Source: Rhodospira trueperi (lineage in GTDB: Bacteria; Pseudomonadota; Alphaproteobacteria; Rhodospirillales; Rhodospirillaceae). From it: 64,000 nucleotides of DNA. A model generated the notes under the pieces. That model was not told the DNA's origin and ran no database searches. It saw only the letters and a list, made by a program, of their open reading frames with translations. Both the position numbers and the translations under genes were made by a program. Shown piece after piece: positions 60,521-64,000 of the stretch. Every line of letters begins with the position of its first letter. Position 1 is the stretch's first letter. The DNA is taken from the NCBI RefSeq assembly GCF_900101965.1, contig NZ_FNAP01000003.1, positions 248,001-312,000 of the forward strand, given 5' to 3'.

Positions 60521-62332
60521 TCAGTCGTGGGCGGGGTTGTCGGCGTCGGCGGGGAAGGCGAGGATCACGCACGTGCCCTCCTCCGGGCGGCTGTGGATCT
60601 CCAGCCGGCCACCGTGCAACCGCATGATTTCCGCCGACAGTGACAGGCCGAGCCCCGCCCCGCCGTGCTGGCGCGTCATGGGGTCGCCGTGGACCTGCCC
60701 GAAGGGGCGCAGGGCGACGGCGATCTGAGCCGCCGACATGCCTCGGCCGGTGTCCTCAATGATGAGGCGGTGCGAGCCGTCACCGCACCGGTTGCGCACC
60801 ACCACGCGCCCGCCCGGCGGGGTGAACTTCACCGCGTTGCCGATCACATTGAACAGCGTCTGCCGTATCCGCTTGCGATCCAAAAACAAGGCGTGCAGGG
60901 CATCCGTCCCGTTCTCCAAGGACACCCCCTTGTCGCGCGCCGTCCGCGACAGAAGAGCCAGCACCTCATTCACCAACGCACTCATACCGAACCGCTCGCG
61001 CTCCAATTTCATGGACTCGGCCTCGATCAGCGACAGGTCGAGCACGTTGTCGACGATTTCCAGCAGGTGGCGGCCGCTGCCCCCGATCAGATCGGGATAC
61101 TCGGCATAGGTCTCGGGCAACGGCCCCAAGACCCGGTTGGCCATCAGCTCGGAAAAGCCGATGATGGCGTTCAGCGGCGTGCGCAGTTCATGGCTCATGT
61201 TGGCCAGAAACTCGGACTTGGCCACGTTCGCTGCCTCGGCGCGCCGGGCGGTGTCGCGCAGGTCGGCGTTCACCCGGGTCAACTCGGTCGTGCGTTCGTC
61301 CACCCGCTGTTGCAGCGTGACGCGGAAGCGCAGGTTGGAATCGAGCACCAGACCCAGGGCCACCAGAACCAGCAGAGCCACCCCGGTCAGACCGTTCACC
61401 AGCCACGTGCGGTGCCCATCACCGCCGGCGAGGGGCGGATAGAACGAAACCCGCCACGTCCGGTTCAGAATTGGAAGGTGAACCGCGTCGAACGCCTCAC
61501 TGTCCGGCCCCAGACCGGGCGAGTGATAGAGATCCCGGGACACCGCGTCCCCGGTCACATCCTCCACCCGGACGCGCGGCTGCGACGCGGCGGCCGCCGT
61601 GCCGTCCCCCAGGACGGCGCCGATCAGGCGCCCCGGCGTCAGGCTGACGGCGATGACGCCGGGGGCATCCCCCGTATTCACCGCCAGCGGAATCTGCTGA
61701 GCCAGAACCTTCATGATGAGGATGCTGGGCGGCGCGCCCCGAGGATCCTGCGACAGGCGTACGGGCGCCGTCACGCGGGCCTCCCCTGCGTCCCGTGACG
61801 CCAGCAGGGTCTCCAATCGCTCAGCGTTGGACGCCATGTCGAAGCCGATGATCCCCGCGCGGCCTTCCGGCGATTCCGCATACAGCATGGGGGCCGCATA
61901 GGCCCCGGCGGCGGGACCGGGCGGCGCGGCCAGAACCAGGGGCGGATACCCCAGCGCGGCCCGCTCCGCCTGGCGCTCGGTCAGGGACCGCGCCAGCGCG
62001 GGCCACTGCTCTGAGTCCACCAGGACCGACAGTCCCACCGCCCGCACCGCCTCGGGGGGACCGAACAGATTCACGCTCTCCACAAAGGCCGCGAACTCCG
62101 CCTCGGTCACGTGGTCACTGGCCAGCAGCATGGCAGCCACGGCATCGGCCATGAACAGGGTGCGCTCAATAACGGAGTCGATGCGGTGGGTCAGCGTGCG
62201 GGCGAGGGAGTGCCGCGCGAGGACGTATTCATGCTCATAGGTCGCGGTAATGGCCCACGCCAAGTACCCCACGATCATCATGGCGACGACGACCAAGGCC
62301 AGGGACACGGCCCGGAGGATTCGAACCGACAT
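60521..62332 (-). CDS. CHASE-domain sensor histidine kinase
   Basis: A 603-residue membrane kinase: first helix (about 7-29), a periplasmic CHASE domain (about 35-285, with YEHEYVLARHSLARTLTHR in pieces and MLYAESPEGRAGIIGFD), second helix (about 308-330), short coiled coil, HisKA with phospho-accepting His381 in NMSHELRTPLNAIIGF, and an HATPase domain (NVIGNAVKFTPPGG, IEDTGRGM, GAGLGLSL). No receiver domain is attached and no response regulator is adjacent. A start far upstream in the open frame was rejected because it adds a second, AT-rich non-protein-like stretch. Confidence 0.93.
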   Translation of the reverse strand: MSVRILRAVSLALVVVAMMIVGYLAWAITATYEHEYVLARHSLARTLTHRIDSVIERTLFMADAVAAMLLASDHVTEAEFAAFVESVNLFGPPEAVRAVGLSVLVDSEQWPALARSLTERQAERAALGYPPLVLAAPPGPAAGAYAAPMLYAESPEGRAGIIGFDMASNAERLETLLASRDAGEARVTAPVRLSQDPRGAPPSILIMKVLAQQIPLAVNTGDAPGVIAVSLTPGRLIGAVLGDGTAAAASQPRVRVEDVTGDAVSRDLYHSPGLGPDSEAFDAVHLPILNRTWRVSFYPPLAGGDGHRTWLVNGLTGVALLVLVALGLVLDSNLRFRVTLQQRVDERTTELTRVNADLRDTARRAEAANVAKSEFLANMSHELRTPLNAIIGFSELMANRVLGPLPETYAEYPDLIGGSGRHLLEIVDNVLDLSLIEAESMKLERERFGMSALVNEVLALLSRTARDKGVSLENGTDALHALFLDRKRIRQTLFNVIGNAVKFTPPGGRVVVRNRCGDGSHRLIIEDTGRGMSAAQIAVALRPFGQVHGDPMTRQHGGAGLGLSLSAEIMRLHGGRLEIHSRPEEGTCVILAFPADADNPAHD

Positions 62333-62638
62333 GTTCCAGGACGTCTCCTCGTCCGGAGGCTGACCGGGTCTTGACGCCCGCTCCACCAGACCTGCGCCCG
62401 CGCGCCGGGGTGGCGCGTCGCGCCGGACTGAAGTGTAACGCCCTTGAAAAAAATCCGGCAACACCGATGCGGAAAAAACAAAAACCTGCCAAGTGCCGGA
62501 CAGTGCAATCGATGGGAGCGCGAGCAGAAAAACACTCGCTCTAAAAGGAATGGCTGGTGAGCCTCTTGCAAAACTCTGAGGCGCGGTGGGGTGCGGCACA
62601 GGGGATCGGCCACCAAGGGCGGATCGCGACATGATCTA
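62333..62638. other. 306-base transition from the kinase gene to the low-GC island
   Basis: No gene is supported. The part nearest the kinase is GC-rich. A-tracts (AAAAAAATCC near 62447, GAAAAAACAAAAACC near 62473) mark the change of composition. The kinase promoter is probably here. Confidence 0.5.
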
Positions 62639-62902
62639 TCATCGGCCGGCTGTCCGTTTGAAAACAGCACTCAGCACGTATGGCGTCAGTACGTACAAGG
62701 CCAATAAAAACAGAAAAAACACCACAGCAAGGACGGCCGACAATAGGTTCGGATCTTCAACGCCACTTGACGAAAACCAGTCATGAAATAAATAAAATGA
62801 CATGAAAGAAACGACAATCGAAATAAAAATATAGATCCCCTGAAAAAAGGAGACTACAATCTCCCATGCAGCGCAGATGATCCGAATAAGTAGTTTTTTC
62901 AT
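62639..62902 (-). CDS. small two-helix membrane protein of the low-GC island
   Basis: An 87-residue protein with two long hydrophobic helices (about 8-35 and 50-78) and basic ends (MKKLLIRI; VFKRTAGR). The ATG overlaps the upstream gene's stop by 4 bases, so the two genes are coupled. Composition is below 50% GC. Small membrane proteins next to an unknown soluble partner can be immunity proteins, holins or membrane anchors; none can be chosen from the sequence. Confidence 0.75.
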   Translation of the reverse strand: MKKLLIRIICAAWEIVVSFFQGIYIFISIVVSFMSFYLFHDWFSSSGVEDPNLLSAVLAVVFFLFLLALYVLTPYVLSAVFKRTAGR

Positions 62903-63540
62903 TTTATGCTCTCTTCTATTGTTTTTACAAATTCCTCTATCGCCCCTGGATTTCTCAAAGATATTGTATTGCACTCAATCAATGGAGCCAATTCTTCTTC
63001 AACAAGGAAGTAAATAACATCGAGAGATTCTCTCTTTAGCTTTTGATGCAATCGTGGATTCGCTCTCCGGAGTCTCTTCGAGGCTTCCGACGAACGCTCA
63101 ATTATACCTTGCGTAACGATAACGGAAACAATAGCGCCGACCCCAACAGAGACAAGCCTCTTGACAATCGCTTTGGTCACAACGGCTGCGGCGATTTTTT
63201 GACCTAAATAGCTCGACAGCGTGATTTGGGCCCCATACCGAGAAGCCGTCCATATCCCCGCCTTGTCGAGCGCTTCTTTGAGTTTTCCCTTGGTTGACTC
63301 TGGGAGTTGTGCAAAAAAATCATCAAGAATAATCTGCACGAGTTTGTATATAACCTGCTTATTATTAAAGGCCTTTTTTATTAGATCGGCAATCCGCCCG
63401 CGCTCTGCAGCATTCTCATTCTGGACTTCTTCGCCGAACAACCCCATGTCCTCGAATGTTCTTCTGCTGCCATAATAAAGGTCGACCGGAATAGAAAAAA
63501 CACCAGAAACAAAGGCTTCTCCGATATCATAGAGGCGCAT
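62899..63540 (-). CDS. uncharacterised protein of the low-GC island
   Basis: A 213-residue protein. The ATG at 63540 has GGGAG upstream. The middle is mostly helical: KAFNNKQVIYKLVQIILDDF, then TKGKLKEALDKAGIWTASRY, and a Gly/Val/Ala-rich hydrophobic segment (about 125-150, KRLVSVGVGAIVSVIVTQG) that may insert into a membrane. A basic RLRRANPRLHQKLKRES segment follows. No catalytic motif is recognisable. The sequence and AT-rich codons differ sharply from the neighbours, and it is coupled to the small membrane protein. Confidence 0.82.
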   Translation of the reverse strand: MRLYDIGEAFVSGVFSIPVDLYYGSRRTFEDMGLFGEEVQNENAAERGRIADLIKKAFNNKQVIYKLVQIILDDFFAQLPESTKGKLKEALDKAGIWTASRYGAQITLSSYLGQKIAAAVVTKAIVKRLVSVGVGAIVSVIVTQGIIERSSEASKRLRRANPRLHQKLKRESLDVIYFLVEEELAPLIECNTISLRNPGAIEEFVKTIEESIK

Positions 63541-63754
63541 GGCATTCTCCCTTGTCACAAGAAGCCCGGACTCCACGGTTCGAAAGCGACATTCTATGGG
63601 CGCCATAACCCACAATCAAGCAACGTTAGCATTATAGCCCTTCAGTTACGCGTCGCGCAGCGTCGGCAGAGCCTGGGCGCTTTTTTTCCGAGATGGCGGG
63701 CGCGGGTCCTTGCCGCATCGCCGCGCTGTTCTTCCGCTAAACCCGGCGCTGAAC

Positions 63755-63771
63755 CCGGCCTTGATGGCCGG
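63755..63771 (-). terminator. possible terminator hairpin after the amidase gene
   Basis: CCGGCC-TTGAT-GGCCGG is a 6-bp stem lying 15 bases past the amidase stop. It has no T-tract on the minus strand, so intrinsic termination would be weak at best. Confidence 0.3.
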
Positions 63772-63785
63772 ACCATCATTGCGCC

Positions 63786-64000
63786 CTACTCCCCCCCCAC
63801 CAGCACCCCGCACGCCTCGACCACGCCCCGGGTGATGGCCTCCGCCAGAATGTCTTGGTGGAACGGGTCCCGCAGGCGCGCCTCCTCTTCCGGATGGACG
63901 ATCACCCCGGCCTCGATCAGCACCGCCGGCATGGCCGCCGCCTTCAACACCACCAGATCGGCGAAATCGTAGATGCCGAGGTCGGGGTCCAACAGCGGGC
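63786..64000 (-). CDS. N-acetylmuramoyl-L-alanine amidase, C-terminal end (partial)
   Basis: Only the last 71 or so residues are in the window; the gene continues past its right edge. They fit the end of the Amidase_3 (AmiC/CwlM) catalytic domain: YDFADLVVLKAAAMPAVLIE contains the strand and the zinc/catalytic Glu (in VLIEAG), followed by the HPEEEARLRDP segment typical of the family. The enzyme cuts the bond between muramic acid and the peptide stem during cell separation or wall recycling. Confidence 0.85.
   Translation of the reverse strand, partial: PLLDPDLGIYDFADLVVLKAAAMPAVLIEAGVIVHPEEEARLRDPFHQDILAEAITRGVVEACGVLVGGE

Noticed and set aside
63676-63695. An intrinsic terminator at a run of seven T residues
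   Set aside because: There is no plus-strand gene upstream to terminate and no stable stem directly before the run.

Overview
The window is a very GC-rich (about 70% by eye) alphaproteobacterial chromosome segment, most likely from the Rhodospirillales. Pointers are a fused cysNC next to cysD, an ArsR-methyltransferase/metF/metH run, the zapA - 6S RNA-like - 5-formyltetrahydrofolate cyclo-ligase order, aat beside a DUF2155 gene, and a mesaconyl-CoA gene pair. The taxon is an inference; no rRNA is present. Two patches (52.9-53.8 kb and 62.6-63.6 kb) are clearly less GC-rich and hold uncharacterised genes, so they look acquired.

Layout. 0-4.8 kb: a tightly overlapping envelope operon (a partial gene, a MotB/OmpA-like protein, a large TPR/AMIN-like secreted protein). 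4.9-9 kb: aat, a DUF2155 protein, the lipid II flippase murJ and two small related proteins. 9.5-11.4 kb: gcvT-gcvH behind a tandem glycine riboswitch. 11.6-16.7 kb: a PfkB-family adenosine kinase, a GT2 glycosyltransferase, a DUF4139 secreted protein, an XRE regulator and hisB. 16.7-35.9 kb: a 19-kb run of twelve same-strand genes, described below. 36.3-44 kb: a stray fragment of metH, wrbA, an HTH/DUF2975 pair, then metH, metF and an ArsR-methyltransferase fusion with a perfect palindrome in front. 44.5-52.8 kb: mlaC-like gene, cysNC/cysD, several small proteins, zapA, a candidate 6S RNA, 5-FCL and a YmdB-type phosphoesterase. 52.9-64 kb: an orphan acquired gene, a BatA/DUF4159 protein, msrQ with its Shine-Dalgarno inside a hairpin, a mesaconyl-CoA hydratase/transferase pair, a ThiE-like protein, a CHASE histidine kinase, a low-GC two-gene island and the end of an N-acetylmuramoyl-L-alanine amidase.

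The most striking region is 16.7-35.9 kb. Reading along the minus strand it encodes: a secreted caspase with an EF-hand and DUF4384-like tail; a glycine-zipper lipoprotein; a WD40-type beta-propeller protein ending in a caspase domain; a serpin; an OmpA-domain protein; a second EF-hand/DUF4384 caspase; a secreted protein of unknown function; a CHASE2 class III nucleotide cyclase; a STAS protein; an MBL-fold hydrolase; a CHASE2 PP2C (SpoIIE-type) phosphatase; and a trypsin-like protease lipoprotein. Three caspase-family proteases, a trypsin-like protease and a protease inhibitor of the serpin family thus sit beside envelope-sensing second-messenger and partner-switching proteins. I infer an envelope-located, possibly calcium-gated proteolytic response system with its own inhibitor. 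Nothing in the sequence proves that these genes act together; the argument rests on co-orientation, overlapping starts and complementary biochemistry.
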